From Ignavibacteriales bacterium (lineage in GTDB: Bacteria; Bacteroidota; Ignavibacteria; Ignavibacteriales; Ignavibacteriaceae), in contig CP065001.1 of the NCBI GenBank assembly GCA_016700155.1, positions 1,240,001 through 1,304,000 of the forward strand: a DNA stretch of 64,000 nucleotides. Direction: 5' to 3'. Below are positions 52,347 through 61,721 of the stretch, piece by piece. Within the stretch, counting starts at the first letter, position 1, and every line of letters starts with the position of its first letter. A program made the position numbers and the translations under genes. The notes beneath the pieces are model-generated. The model did not search any database, was not told where the DNA came from, and saw nothing but the letters and a program-made list of their open reading frames with translations.

Positions 52347-54869
52347 TTGAAGTACTTTCTTCTTGCAGCGCTTTGGATAATCCCTTCGATAATTTATTCA
52401 CAAACAGGGAACATTAAAGGAAGAGTGAGTGATGAACTATCCCCCATTCCATCGGTGAATATCATACTACTAGATACCCAGATAGGTGCTGCCAGTGATG
52501 CTAAAGGATTTTATGAGATAAGAGAAATTCCCGTCGGTGAATATGAAATAAAATTTTCTGCGGTTGGATATGATTCAAAAACGATTGACATCGAAATAAC
52601 CCAGAACAGAACGTTGGAATTGAATGTTATTCTTTCAGCAAAAATAATTGAAGTACAGGCTGTTGAAGTCACAGGCTTCAAACAGCAGGAACAATCAGAT
52701 ACAAGAACAAGTCTTATTGATCTTGATCCGCGTGATGCAAAAATTCTTCCCGGCGCTGTGGAAGATGTTATGCGTACACTTCAGTCGCTTCCGGGAGTTT
52801 TAGCGCCGAGTGATTTTTCATCCCAGTTAGTTATCAGGGGTAGTGGTCCTGATCAGAATTTAATTCTTATGGATGATGTTGAAATATTTAATCCATACCG
52901 GCTGTACGGTGTAATCAGTATGTTCAATCCTGATGCTGTCTCTAATATTGATTTGATAACCGGCGGCTTTCCCGCAAAGTACGGCGACAGACTTTCGGCA
53001 GTCCTCGATGTAACAAACCGTGAAGGTACTGATAAAAAATATTTTACCGGGCGAATCAACGCTTCAATAGTTGATGCGAATGTTGTACTTGAAGGAAAGA
53101 ATCCGTTTAACCTTAGAGGTAGCTGGCTGGTCAACTCACGAAGAACATATTATGACCTGGTGATAGAACCGTTCGTTAAAAGCGCGGGACTTGTTGATGA
53201 GAATACAACCTTCCCGAATTTTTATGACTTCCAGGGTAAACTTGTTATCGGACCATACAGTGGACATAAGTTTTTAATCAACGGTATCTATTCACGTGAC
53301 GGAGTGGATGTTGTAAGTGGTAGAGAACGAAATACTCCTGACAGCATTGGAATATATAATGTCACAAAGAATGATATTCTTAGTGCGGCTTGGCACTACG
53401 CACCATCAACTAAATATTTCAACAAACTTGTGGTTTCATGGTATAAGAACAGCGGTGTAACTGATTTTGACTCAGAAATTCTGGACCCGTCTCTTAACAG
53501 GAAAGATTTTGAAGAGACAATTCCCGATACACTTTCTCCTTATTTGTTAGGCTTTAAATTCAACGGAGATTTTTCTTACCGCAAATTTGCTTTGGATGAC
53601 CGGTTTACTTTTTTATGGGGGGAAAATACTTTCGAAGCCGGTGCAGGCATGGATCTGATGCAGACAACATTAAACTTTAATTTTGAAATTGATCCTGAGC
53701 TTGAAGCATTCTTTGCATCCAATCCGCAATTCAGAGCCGTTCTTAGTGATCTAAGAGATGTGAAAAATTATAATCGTTACCGCGCGTATGTTCAGAATAA
53801 TTTTGCTATCTCAGATAAATTTAACCTTCAGCCAAGTTTAAGATTTGATCATTACGACATTCTCAATAAATCATACTTAGCTCCAAGAGTTTCATTGGCG
53901 TATGCACTTGATGACTTAACCACACTCAGAGCAGTTTGGGGAGTATATTATCAATCTCCTGGCTACGAGCGGTTGCGTGACAGGAATGTACTTTATGATT
54001 TAAATGATGAGTACACTCATGCTCTTGACGCAGAAAGAGCGATGCATTACGTTCTTGGTGTAGAAAACTGGCTGACAAATGAATGGAGTCTTCGGCTTGA
54101 AGGATACTACAAAGATTTTACAAATATGATGGAACAAAAAATTGTTTCAGGTCATGTTTACTATACAGAACGTGTTCCCGGCTCAGATCCAAGATATGCA
54201 TCCGGATGGACTCAACCTGTTTCATTCGTTGGTGATTCGCTGACACAAATACCGATTAATTATTCTGAGGGAGAGTCATACGGACTTGAAGTTCTTATCG
54301 CAAAAAAAAATGTAGCTAAAGGTTCAAGACTTACAGGATGGGTATCATACGCTTTGGCATTTGCGGATCATTTCGAACCCGGAGAAAAAAGACCTTTCCG
54401 TTTTGACCAAAGAAATACAATAAATGTTGTTTTGAATTACCAGGTTAATGACTGGTTTGATATAGGTGTAAGGTGGCAGTACGGATCGGGATTTCCATAT
54501 TCGGAACCGCTTGGTGTGACTCCGAGAATTGTGCTTGCAGATTATGATTATGACGGCAAACCTGAAACACCAGTAATTGCAACGCGAAAAAATTCCGGAG
54601 GTGAGTCAGAAGTTATTTATGATGTCGACTATGGTCAGAATAAACTTAACGCAAGAAGACCCGCTTATCACAGGCTTGATGTAAGGTTGAGCGCACTTGC
54701 AGATTACTGGGATCTTGACTGGACGTTTTATCTTGATGTGATCAATGTTTATAACCGCGCTAATGTTATTGGTTATGATTATTATGTAAAAGAAGATCTG
54801 ACACTTGGCAGGGAACCGACTAATATGTTCCCAATCGTTCCAACTTTAGGATTCAGTGTAAGGTTTTAA
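52347..54869 (+). CDS. TonB-dependent receptor with carboxypeptidase-like N-terminal domain
   Basis: This 840-residue protein starts at TTG (AGGA 8 bases upstream) and has a signal peptide (about 1-18, ending IIYSQ). A CarboxypepD_reg-like domain (about 20-105: GRVSDELSPIPSVNIILLDT) is followed by a TonB plug (about 130-225: LQSLPGVLAPSDFSSQLVIR and LILMDDVEIFNPYRL). A 22-strand-type barrel runs to the end, and the last residue is F (SVRF). It imports a large substrate across the outer membrane with TonB energy. The substrate is unknown; no SusD partner is next to it. Confidence 0.92.
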   Translation: MKYFLLAALWIIPSIIYSQTGNIKGRVSDELSPIPSVNIILLDTQIGAASDAKGFYEIREIPVGEYEIKFSAVGYDSKTIDIEITQNRTLELNVILSAKIIEVQAVEVTGFKQQEQSDTRTSLIDLDPRDAKILPGAVEDVMRTLQSLPGVLAPSDFSSQLVIRGSGPDQNLILMDDVEIFNPYRLYGVISMFNPDAVSNIDLITGGFPAKYGDRLSAVLDVTNREGTDKKYFTGRINASIVDANVVLEGKNPFNLRGSWLVNSRRTYYDLVIEPFVKSAGLVDENTTFPNFYDFQGKLVIGPYSGHKFLINGIYSRDGVDVVSGRERNTPDSIGIYNVTKNDILSAAWHYAPSTKYFNKLVVSWYKNSGVTDFDSEILDPSLNRKDFEETIPDTLSPYLLGFKFNGDFSYRKFALDDRFTFLWGENTFEAGAGMDLMQTTLNFNFEIDPELEAFFASNPQFRAVLSDLRDVKNYNRYRAYVQNNFAISDKFNLQPSLRFDHYDILNKSYLAPRVSLAYALDDLTTLRAVWGVYYQSPGYERLRDRNVLYDLNDEYTHALDAERAMHYVLGVENWLTNEWSLRLEGYYKDFTNMMEQKIVSGHVYYTERVPGSDPRYASGWTQPVSFVGDSLTQIPINYSEGESYGLEVLIAKKNVAKGSRLTGWVSYALAFADHFEPGEKRPFRFDQRNTINVVLNYQVNDWFDIGVRWQYGSGFPYSEPLGVTPRIVLADYDYDGKPETPVIATRKNSGGESEVIYDVDYGQNKLNARRPAYHRLDVRLSALADYWDLDWTFYLDVINVYNRANVIGYDYYVKEDLTLGREPTNMFPIVPTLGFSVRF

Positions 54870-56060
54870 ATGAGCAAAATAAATTCTGAAACAATATCTG
54901 TATCTGAGCTTACTAAACAGATCAAACTTGTTCTCGAAAATGAATTCGAACAGGTTAATGTTGTTGGGGAACTATCAAATTTTAAAGCTCACTACTCTGG
55001 ACACTGGTATTTCAACCTCAAAGATTCCGATGCGGTTATTTCATGTACTATGTGGAAAGGAATGAATAACTATGTATTCTTCACTCCGCAGGATGGAATG
55101 AAGGTTATTGTAAAAGGCAGACTAACTTTATATCCGCCAAGAGGAAGTTATCAGATTGAAGTAAGGTCAATGAAACCTGCGGGGATTGGTGAGCTTCAGG
55201 CAGCGTTCGAAAAACTAAAAAAGAAATTATCTGAAGAAGGTCTTTTTGATGACGAACATAAAAGACCAATTCCTTTTATGCCTCAAAAAGTTGGAATAGT
55301 TACAGCGATTGATGGTGCCGCTTTAAAGGATATTGTTAGTGTTGCAAAAAGAAGATTTCCTTTGCTCGAATTAGTGATTGCCCCGGCAAAAGTTCAGGGT
55401 TCAGGTTCAGCGGACAGTATTGTTGATGCACTCGAAATTCTTAACCAGAAAAAAGATATTGATGTTATTATAGTTGCAAGGGGTGGAGGTTCAATAGAAG
55501 ACCTTTGGTCATTCAACGAAGAAAAAGTGGCACGCGCTATCTTTAATTCAAAAATACCGGTTGTTACAGGTGTAGGTCACGAAGTTGATTTTACAATAGC
55601 TGATTTTGTTTCTGATCTGCGTGCCCCGACGCCATCAGCCGCGATTGAGATCATTACACCGGACAGAGCAGATGTGCTATCCGTAATTAATGACAATGCC
55701 GGCTTAATGAATAAAACTATTTTATCAAGAATCAGGGATTACAAGGAGCGTATTAGTTACAGTCTTGGTTCATATGGTTTTCGTCTTCCTATTGACCTGA
55801 TTAAAACCCGGTTTCAAACCCTGGATAATATCATTTATAAAATAATTCAGGGGATGGACGTTAAAATTTTAATCACAAAAAACAGACTTAACCTGAGTAC
55901 GAATAATGTGAGATTATTCGATATACAAAAAACTTTAAAGAAGGGTTTTGTTTTAGTGAAGCAACATGATAAATTTATAACCAGAGCTAAGGAGTTTGTT
56001 GAAGAAAATCCTGCTCAACTAAGGTTTTATGATGGTGATATTACCATCACAAAAAAATAA
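54870..56060 (+). CDS. xseA: Exodeoxyribonuclease VII large subunit
   Basis: This 396-residue protein has an N-terminal OB fold (about 1-110: VSELTKQIKLVLENEFEQVN and HWYFNLKDSDAVISC). The catalytic region has VGIVTAIDGAALKDI, VIIVARGGGSIEDLWSFN and GVGHEVDFTIADFVSDLRAPTPSAA split by helices. It degrades single-stranded DNA with XseB. It starts directly after the TonB receptor stop (TAAATG) and is followed by xseB after 14 bases. Confidence 0.95.
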   Translation: MSKINSETISVSELTKQIKLVLENEFEQVNVVGELSNFKAHYSGHWYFNLKDSDAVISCTMWKGMNNYVFFTPQDGMKVIVKGRLTLYPPRGSYQIEVRSMKPAGIGELQAAFEKLKKKLSEEGLFDDEHKRPIPFMPQKVGIVTAIDGAALKDIVSVAKRRFPLLELVIAPAKVQGSGSADSIVDALEILNQKKDIDVIIVARGGGSIEDLWSFNEEKVARAIFNSKIPVVTGVGHEVDFTIADFVSDLRAPTPSAAIEIITPDRADVLSVINDNAGLMNKTILSRIRDYKERISYSLGSYGFRLPIDLIKTRFQTLDNIIYKIIQGMDVKILITKNRLNLSTNNVRLFDIQKTLKKGFVLVKQHDKFITRAKEFVEENPAQLRFYDGDITITKK

Positions 56061-56074
56061 TACCGGTCTTATCA

Positions 56075-56308
56075 ATGACAAAAAAAACAACTAAAGATTC
56101 ATTTGAAAAAAAATTAAAAAGACTCGAGGAAATCTCATCTCTGCTGGAAAGCGATTCTGTCGGACTTGAAGAATCAATAGAATTATTTGAAGAAGGTATG
56201 AATCTCTCCAGAGTCTGTATGAAAACTTTAAAAGAAGCTGAACTAAAAATAACCACTTTAAAAAACAATTTGACTGAACTAAACTTTGCTGAAGAATCAG
56301 AAGAATAA
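56075..56308 (+). CDS. xseB: Exodeoxyribonuclease VII small subunit
   Basis: This 77-residue coiled-coil protein has SFEKKLKRLEEISSLLE and LEESIELFEEGMNLSRVC, the XseB pattern. It caps the XseA catalytic subunit. It sits between xseA and dxs, as is common in many bacteria. Confidence 0.95.
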   Translation: MTKKTTKDSFEKKLKRLEEISSLLESDSVGLEESIELFEEGMNLSRVCMKTLKEAELKITTLKNNLTELNFAEESEE

Positions 56309-56326
56309 TTAATGGAGTAATGAAGG

Positions 56327-58246
56327 ATGTTAGACCCTAAGAAGTATGAAATACTTTCCAAAGTAAATGTACCTGCCGATATTAGAAACCTTGATGTACC
56401 GCAGTTAAAAATATTGTGTTCTGATATACGCAATTTTATGGTTGATACAATTTCCGAAGTTGGCGGACATTTTGGTGGAGGGCTTGGTACAGTTGAACTA
56501 ACCGTCGCACTGCACAAAGTATTTAACACTCCCGAAGACCTCATTGTATGGGACACAGGTCACCAGGCATATCCTCATAAAATTCTTACCGGCAGAAAAG
56601 ACTTACTAAAAACTATAAGACAGTTGAATGGTATAAGCGGATTCCTGAAAAGAAGTGAAAGTGAGTATGACACATTTGGTGCTGGTCACGCTTCCACATC
56701 TATTTCTGCTGCTTTGGGAATGGCAGTTGCACGCGACATTCATAAAGAGAATAAAAAAGTTGTTGCCATAATAGGTGACGGTGCTATGACCGGTGGAATG
56801 GCTTACGAAGCCATGAACAATTCAGGTATAATTAAGTCTGACATTATTGTTGTACTAAATGATAACAATATGTCGATAGCACCAAATGTTTGGCAGATAT
56901 CAAACTACTTTACGGAGATGATTGCACATCCGGACTATAACAAGTTCAAAGGTCAGATATGGGATCTTACCGGAAAACTTGATCAGTTTGGAGACAGGTT
57001 AAGAAAAATAGCAGTGAGACTTGAGAATGGGATAAAAGCAGTTATCACTCCGGGTATGCTTTTCGAGGCGCTCGGTTTCAGATACTTTGGTCCGTTGAAT
57101 GGACATAATATTCACCAGCTTGTAAAGATATTTGAGCAAGTCAAAGATCTGAAAGGTCCTATACTTGTTCACGCACTGACACAAAAGGGAAAAGGATACA
57201 AACCGGCAGAAGGCCACGTTCAGCGGCTTCATGCTTCAACACCATTTGATAAACTTACGGGTAAGGCTCATAAAAAAGGTGGAGGAGCTCCATCTTATAC
57301 TTCTATTTTTGGAAATGCTCTTGCAGAGATAGTTAAGGATAATCCAAATGTTGTTGGTATTACCGGTGCTATGCCCGACGGTACAGGATTGGATATTCTT
57401 CAAAATAAATTCCCTCAAAATTATATTGATGTCGGAATTGCAGAGGAACATGCAGTTACATTCGCAGCTGGACTTGCAACACAGAATGTAATCCCGGTTG
57501 TTGCTATTTACTCAACGTTCCTACAAAGGGCGTTTGATCAGATTGTACATGATGTAAGCCTTCAAAAACTTCATGTAGTTTTTATTCTTGATAGAGCCGG
57601 TTTGGTTGGAGCTGATGGTCCCACTCATCACGGCGCTTTTGATATTACATACTTAAGAATGATACCAGGTATGGTAATTATGGCTCCGAAAGACGAAGCT
57701 GAATTACGTGATATGGTGTTTACTGCAGTTAAATATGAGAAAGGTCCAATTGCTCTTAGATACCCAAGAGGCTCAGCGATCGGAGTAGAAATAAAACCGG
57801 TCTTCACTCAGCTCGAAATAGGCAAGGGTGAAATAATCAGGAAAGGTGCTGATGTTGCATTAGTAGCAATTGGTTCAATGGTTCAATATGCCTCTGTAGC
57901 CGCGGAGAAACTTGAGAGCGAAGGCGTTCATTGTGAAGTGGTTAATATGAGGTTTGCAAAGCCTCTGGATACTCAACTACTTGATGATATAGCAAAGCGT
58001 TTTAATAAGATCATTACTTTAGAAGAAAATTCACTTACAGGAGGATTTGGGTCTGGAGTAATTGAATACTTCAACGAATTAAATTATAAAAATGATATTC
58101 TGAGAGTAGGTCTTCCTGATTCATTTGTTGATCATGGAACACAGGAGGAACTGCATAAACTTCTTGGAATTGATCCGGATGGGATTGTGACAAAAGTTAA
58201 AAGTCACTGTCAAAAGAAAAATGTAAAACACGGAATGGCAGTATAA
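56327..58246 (+). CDS. dxs: 1-deoxy-D-xylulose-5-phosphate synthase
   Basis: This 639-residue thiamine-diphosphate enzyme has WDTGHQAYPHKILTGR, the ThDP/metal site VVAIIGDGAMTGGMAYEAMNNSG, and the transketolase Glu segment VGIAEEHAVTFAAGLA. It also has DRAGLVGADGPTHHGAFD and the C-terminal TLEENSLTGGFGSGV. It makes DXP, the first step of the MEP isoprenoid pathway. Full length. The last base of its stop codon is the first base of the next gene's ATG. Confidence 0.97.
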   Translation: MLDPKKYEILSKVNVPADIRNLDVPQLKILCSDIRNFMVDTISEVGGHFGGGLGTVELTVALHKVFNTPEDLIVWDTGHQAYPHKILTGRKDLLKTIRQLNGISGFLKRSESEYDTFGAGHASTSISAALGMAVARDIHKENKKVVAIIGDGAMTGGMAYEAMNNSGIIKSDIIVVLNDNNMSIAPNVWQISNYFTEMIAHPDYNKFKGQIWDLTGKLDQFGDRLRKIAVRLENGIKAVITPGMLFEALGFRYFGPLNGHNIHQLVKIFEQVKDLKGPILVHALTQKGKGYKPAEGHVQRLHASTPFDKLTGKAHKKGGGAPSYTSIFGNALAEIVKDNPNVVGITGAMPDGTGLDILQNKFPQNYIDVGIAEEHAVTFAAGLATQNVIPVVAIYSTFLQRAFDQIVHDVSLQKLHVVFILDRAGLVGADGPTHHGAFDITYLRMIPGMVIMAPKDEAELRDMVFTAVKYEKGPIALRYPRGSAIGVEIKPVFTQLEIGKGEIIRKGADVALVAIGSMVQYASVAAEKLESEGVHCEVVNMRFAKPLDTQLLDDIAKRFNKIITLEENSLTGGFGSGVIEYFNELNYKNDILRVGLPDSFVDHGTQEELHKLLGIDPDGIVTKVKSHCQKKNVKHGMAV

Positions 58247-59247
58247 TGGATAAAACTAAAGTGGGCATAATAGGACTTGGGGGAATCGCGCAGCTTGTTC
58301 ATCTCCCCAACCTGAACAAAATGAATAATGTGGCTGTGTCATCTGTTGCTGAAGTTAAAAGAAGCAGACTTGATACAATTGCTGATAAGTTTAATATCAG
58401 TGCGCGATATACTGATTATAAAGATCTTCTTGAAAAATCTGAATGCGATGCAGTTATTATTGCCACTCCTACTCATACACATAAAGATATTGCACTGGAT
58501 TGCTTAAAAGCAAAAAAAGATATTCTGGTTGAAAAACCATTAGCCAGATCTTTTGATGATGCCAAACCGATAATCGAAGCCGCAAAAAAAAATAAACGAA
58601 AAATTATGGTGGGAATGAATTTAAGATTCAGACCCGACGCTATGATTTTAAGAAGCTTAATAAATTCAGGTGAAATAGGAGAACCGTTTTATATTAAATG
58701 CGGATGGATAAGGCGGCAAAGCAGCAGTGAAAAATGGTTTACCAAAAGAGAAGAGTCCGGAGGCGGAGTTATCATCGATTTATCAATACTATTGCTTGAT
58801 CTTTCACTCTGGCTTCTTGATTACCCTCCGGTTGAAACTGTATCTACACAAAGTTTCTACCAGAACACAAAAAATGTCGAAGACACATCAGTCAGTTTGT
58901 TAAGATGTAAAAACAACGCGCTTATAAACCTGGAAACAAGCTGGTCACTGCCGCTTGAAAAGGATGTTTTTTATCTGACAGTTTTTGGAACAAAAGGAAA
59001 TGCATCGCTTAATCCGTTCAGGGTCTGTAAAAAAATTGACGAAAATTTTGTTGATCTTACTCCATCACAAGTGGAAAACAGTATGACGCTATTCAAAAAA
59101 TCCTACCAGAATGAACTCAAAAGTTTTATCGGTGCAGTGAGAGGTTTAAATCCCGTTTTTTCTTCCGGTGATGAAGCGTTATCAAGAATGAAAGTTATTG
59201 ATGCTATGTACGGATCCTCTGCTCAAAAAATGGAAATCAAATTATGA
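58246..59247 (+). CDS. Gfo/Idh/MocA family oxidoreductase
   Basis: This 333-residue protein has an N-terminal NAD(P)-binding GIIGLGGIAQLVHLPNL, the VEKPLARSFDDAKP motif (Lys of the EKP catalytic triplet) and a C-terminal substrate domain with GGGVIIDLSILLLDLSLWLL. The usual histidine of GGG..D.G.H.ID is Ser-Ile-Leu here, so the catalytic residue may be altered. The substrate is probably a sugar or inositol-like compound, unspecified. It overlaps dxs by one base and the response regulator gene by four. Confidence 0.85.
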   Translation: MDKTKVGIIGLGGIAQLVHLPNLNKMNNVAVSSVAEVKRSRLDTIADKFNISARYTDYKDLLEKSECDAVIIATPTHTHKDIALDCLKAKKDILVEKPLARSFDDAKPIIEAAKKNKRKIMVGMNLRFRPDAMILRSLINSGEIGEPFYIKCGWIRRQSSSEKWFTKREESGGGVIIDLSILLLDLSLWLLDYPPVETVSTQSFYQNTKNVEDTSVSLLRCKNNALINLETSWSLPLEKDVFYLTVFGTKGNASLNPFRVCKKIDENFVDLTPSQVENSMTLFKKSYQNELKSFIGAVRGLNPVFSSGDEALSRMKVIDAMYGSSAQKMEIKL

Positions 59248-59933
59248 AAAAAATTTTACTGGTCGACGACGAAAAAGATATTGTCGAATTCTTGCAATAT
59301 AATTTGAAGCAGGAGGGTTTTGATGTAGTTGTTGGCTATAACGGTGAAGAAGCATTGTTAAAAGTAAATGAAAATCCTGATCTTATAATTCTTGACATTA
59401 TGATGCCCAAGCTAAATGGTTATGAAGTTTGTAAAAAAATCAGAGGTCTGAAAGGGTTTGAACATACTCCAATAATATTTCTTACTGCAAAATCAGGAGA
59501 GATGGATGAAATTCTTGGACTTGAATTAGGAGCTAACGATTACATACAAAAACCAATTTCTCCCAAAAAATTAGTAGCCAGAGTAAAATCAAATCTGAGA
59601 AATACAGAACATCCTGTCGAAGAAAAAAATGAACCTGTACGGATAAAAATTGGTCCGTTGGATATTAACAGGGAAAAATATTCAATCCACATAGATGGCA
59701 AAGAAAAAATATTTCCCCGCAAAGAATTTGAAGTGCTGTATTATCTTGCCAATAATCCTGGGCGTGTATTCAGCCGGGAAGCAATGCTTAAAGATGTTTG
59801 GGGAGCTGATGTATACGTTGTTGATCGTACAGTTGATGTTCATATCCGTAAGATCAGGGAAAAGCTTGAAAAATATGCCGATCTTATTGAGACGATAAAG
59901 GGAGTGGGGTACCGGTTTAAAAGTGTGGAGTGA
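59244..59933 (+). CDS. OmpR/PhoB-family response regulator
   Basis: This 229-residue protein has a receiver domain (phosphoacceptor D51 in LIILDIMMPKLNGYEV, acid pair D8/D9, K103 in YIQKP) and a winged helix DNA-binding domain (about 130-229: FPRKEFEVLYYLANNPGRVFS and VDVHIRKIREKLEKY). It overlaps the histidine kinase gene by 11 bases, and the pair is translationally coupled. The length is normal. Confidence 0.95.
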   Translation: MKKILLVDDEKDIVEFLQYNLKQEGFDVVVGYNGEEALLKVNENPDLIILDIMMPKLNGYEVCKKIRGLKGFEHTPIIFLTAKSGEMDEILGLELGANDYIQKPISPKKLVARVKSNLRNTEHPVEEKNEPVRIKIGPLDINREKYSIHIDGKEKIFPRKEFEVLYYLANNPGRVFSREAMLKDVWGADVYVVDRTVDVHIRKIREKLEKYADLIETIKGVGYRFKSVE

Positions 59934-60951
59934 ATTCAAATTAAATTTGCGTTCTGCATCGGTTTTTTATAAAGAGTTTTTTCTTTTCACAATCATCTTC
60001 TCTGTCGTAATAATTTTTACCATTCAGGAACTCTCAAATATTATTCTACTAATTTCACTTCAGTGCTTCATCACATTGATTCTTTTAAATGGCATTGGAA
60101 AACGTCACCGTACTGAAATAGATGAAATTAAGTCTACGATTTCAAACATTCGGAAAAATCATTTTACTTCGCCTGAACAAATAACCCTCAGTGAAAATCT
60201 TTCGGGTTTACAGGACGAGATAAGGCAGATGTTTGAAAAAGCAAAGAGCGACATTGAGTACTTACAAAAACTTGAAAGGATGCGGACTGAATTTTTGGCT
60301 AATGTATCTCACGAATTGCGCACACCTATATTTGCGATTCAGGGCTACATTGAAACGCTAATTAACGGCGCGATAGATGATAAAAATGTTAACCGGTATT
60401 TTCTTGATAAAGCGAATCATCATACTTTGAACCTGAGTAACTTATTAAATGATCTTATAGACATTTCAATGATTGAATCCGGTGAAATGAGAATGAGCTA
60501 CAGGTATTTTACTTTTAATGATTATATGATACCGTTAATTCAGGAACTTGAGTCGATGGCTAACGAAAAAAATATTAAACTTCTTTATAGTCCTGTGAAG
60601 GAAAATCTTCAATTATTTGGTGATAAAAACAGACTAAGACAAGTTTTCATCAACCTTATACAGAACGCAATAAAATATACAGAGCAGGGGCAGGTCGAAG
60701 TATTAGTTGAAGAAGAAAATAAATTTGCGAAGATTATCGTCCGTGATACAGGAATTGGAATTCCCGTAGAAGATGTGGCAAGAATTTTTGAAAGATTCTA
60801 CCGGGTGGATAAAGCAAGATCCAAAGCTGCGGGGGGTACTGGATTGGGATTAGCCATTGTAAAACACATCCTCGATGCCCATGGTGCTAAAATCGAAGTA
60901 AAAAGCGAAGTTGGTAAAGGGTCAGAATTCTCATTTCGCCTAAAAAAGTAG
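59923..60951 (+). CDS. Sensor histidine kinase
   Basis: This 342-residue protein starts at GTG inside the end of the regulator gene. It has two membrane helices close together (about 17-56) with almost no periplasmic loop. The dimerisation helix has LANVSHELRTPIFAIQG (H130), and the ATPase domain has NLIQNAIKYTEQG, VRDTGIGIP and GGTGLGLAIVKHI. The near-missing sensor loop suggests it senses within the membrane or through a partner, as PhoR-like kinases do. Confidence 0.93.
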   Translation: MWSEFKLNLRSASVFYKEFFLFTIIFSVVIIFTIQELSNIILLISLQCFITLILLNGIGKRHRTEIDEIKSTISNIRKNHFTSPEQITLSENLSGLQDEIRQMFEKAKSDIEYLQKLERMRTEFLANVSHELRTPIFAIQGYIETLINGAIDDKNVNRYFLDKANHHTLNLSNLLNDLIDISMIESGEMRMSYRYFTFNDYMIPLIQELESMANEKNIKLLYSPVKENLQLFGDKNRLRQVFINLIQNAIKYTEQGQVEVLVEEENKFAKIIVRDTGIGIPVEDVARIFERFYRVDKARSKAAGGTGLGLAIVKHILDAHGAKIEVKSEVGKGSEFSFRLKK

Positions 60952-61013
60952 ATTTATACCATTTCCCGCCTAGAAATATTTGTCATTAAACCAGTAAATT
61001 TTTTCCCCGGGAA

Positions 61014-61045
61014 TTTGACATATATATAGTTCATATTTAAATTAA
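61014..61045 (+). promoter_or_regulatory. Possible promoter for rplU-rpmA
   Basis: TTTG (61014-61017), a 20-base spacer and TAAATTAA (61038-61045) lie 30 bases before the rplU ATG. The -7 box is a partial match (TAnnTT). The same stretch also reads TTGACA with a TAAATT at classical spacing. Confidence 0.4.
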
Positions 61046-61076
61046 CAGTTCACTTTTTAGAAATTTTGAGGTAGAG

Positions 61077-61409
61077 ATGTTTGCTGTCGTTGATATAAAA
61101 GGACAACAGTTTAAGGTTACAGAAAATACAACTTACTATGTTCCAAGATTACAGGAATCTCCTGAATCTGAGGTTTCATTTCAGAGCGTTATAATGCTTG
61201 ATGACGAAAAAGGAACCAAGATGGGTTCGCCATTTGTTAATGGTGCTAAAGTCATAGCAAAAGTTCTTGAACATGTTAAAGATGATAAAGTAATTGTGTT
61301 TAAAAAAAAAGAAGAATCAGTTACAAAAAGAAAAACGGTCATAGACAGCAGCTTACAAAAATTGAAGTTACTAAGATCGGTTAAAACAGGAGAAAATTAT
61401 GGCACATAA
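61077..61409 (+). CDS. rplU: Ribosomal protein L21, with the conserved C-terminus in the -1 frame
   Basis: The first 75 residues are normal L21: FAVVDIKGQQFKVTENTTYY and AKVLEHVKDDKVIVFKKK. After nine A at 61302-61310 the zero frame gives a non-L21 tail (EESVTKRKTVIDSSLQKLK) ending at 61409, inside rpmA. The -1 frame from 61310 gives KKKRRISYKKKNGHRQQLTK then IEVTKIG and stops at 61384. That contains the universal GHRQ motif and gives the usual 102 residues. Either one A was lost (homopolymer error or a true deletion), or the A9 run is a slippage site. The full conserved product is 61077-61384. A GAGG Shine-Dalgarno precedes the ATG. Confidence 0.9.
   Translation: MFAVVDIKGQQFKVTENTTYYVPRLQESPESEVSFQSVIMLDDEKGTKMGSPFVNGAKVIAKVLEHVKDDKVIVFKKKEESVTKRKTVIDSSLQKLKLLRSVKTGENYGT
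61302..61310 (+). other. A9 run at the rplU frame break
   Basis: TTT followed by nine A and then GAAGAATC. A single extra A, or a -1 shift on A-AAA-AAA, joins the L21 N-terminal frame to the conserved C-terminal frame. Confidence 0.85.
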
Positions 61410-61656
61410 AAAAGGTCAGGGATCATCTAGAAACGGAAGAGATAGTAACGCACAAAGACTTGGTGTTAAGAGATTTGGTGGAGAGAAAGTTGCTGCAGGT
61501 AATATACTTGTAAGACAGCGCGGCACCAAATTCCATCCGGGTGTTAATGTCGGTATTGGTGGAGACGACACCTTGTTTGCGCTAAAAGATGGAGTTGTAA
61601 AATTCGAAATTCGTCGTGGTAACAGACAGTTTGTGCACATTTCTGCTGTTGAATAG
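61399..61656 (+). CDS. rpmA: Ribosomal protein L27
   Basis: This 85-residue protein has the classic L27 N-terminus AHKKGQGSSRNGRDSNAQRL followed by GVKRFGGEKVAAGNILVRQ and a C-terminal beta part. The Shine-Dalgarno (CAGGAGA) lies 6 bases before the ATG, 15 bases after the true L21 stop at 61384. No Bacillota-type cleavable leader is present. Confidence 0.97.
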   Translation: MAHKKGQGSSRNGRDSNAQRLGVKRFGGEKVAAGNILVRQRGTKFHPGVNVGIGGDDTLFALKDGVVKFEIRRGNRQFVHISAVE

Positions 61657-61673
61657 AACTGAGAATATTGAAT

Positions 61674-61702
61674 AAAAAAACCCTCGTAAGGAGGGTTTTT
61701 TT
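61674..61702. terminator. Bidirectional terminator between rpmA and mdh
   Basis: AAAAAAACCCTC-GTAAG-GAGGGTTTTTTT is a 12-bp stem with A and T runs on each side. It serves both convergent genes. Confidence 0.9.
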
Positions 61703-61721
61703 ATTTTAAAAATGAATGTGA

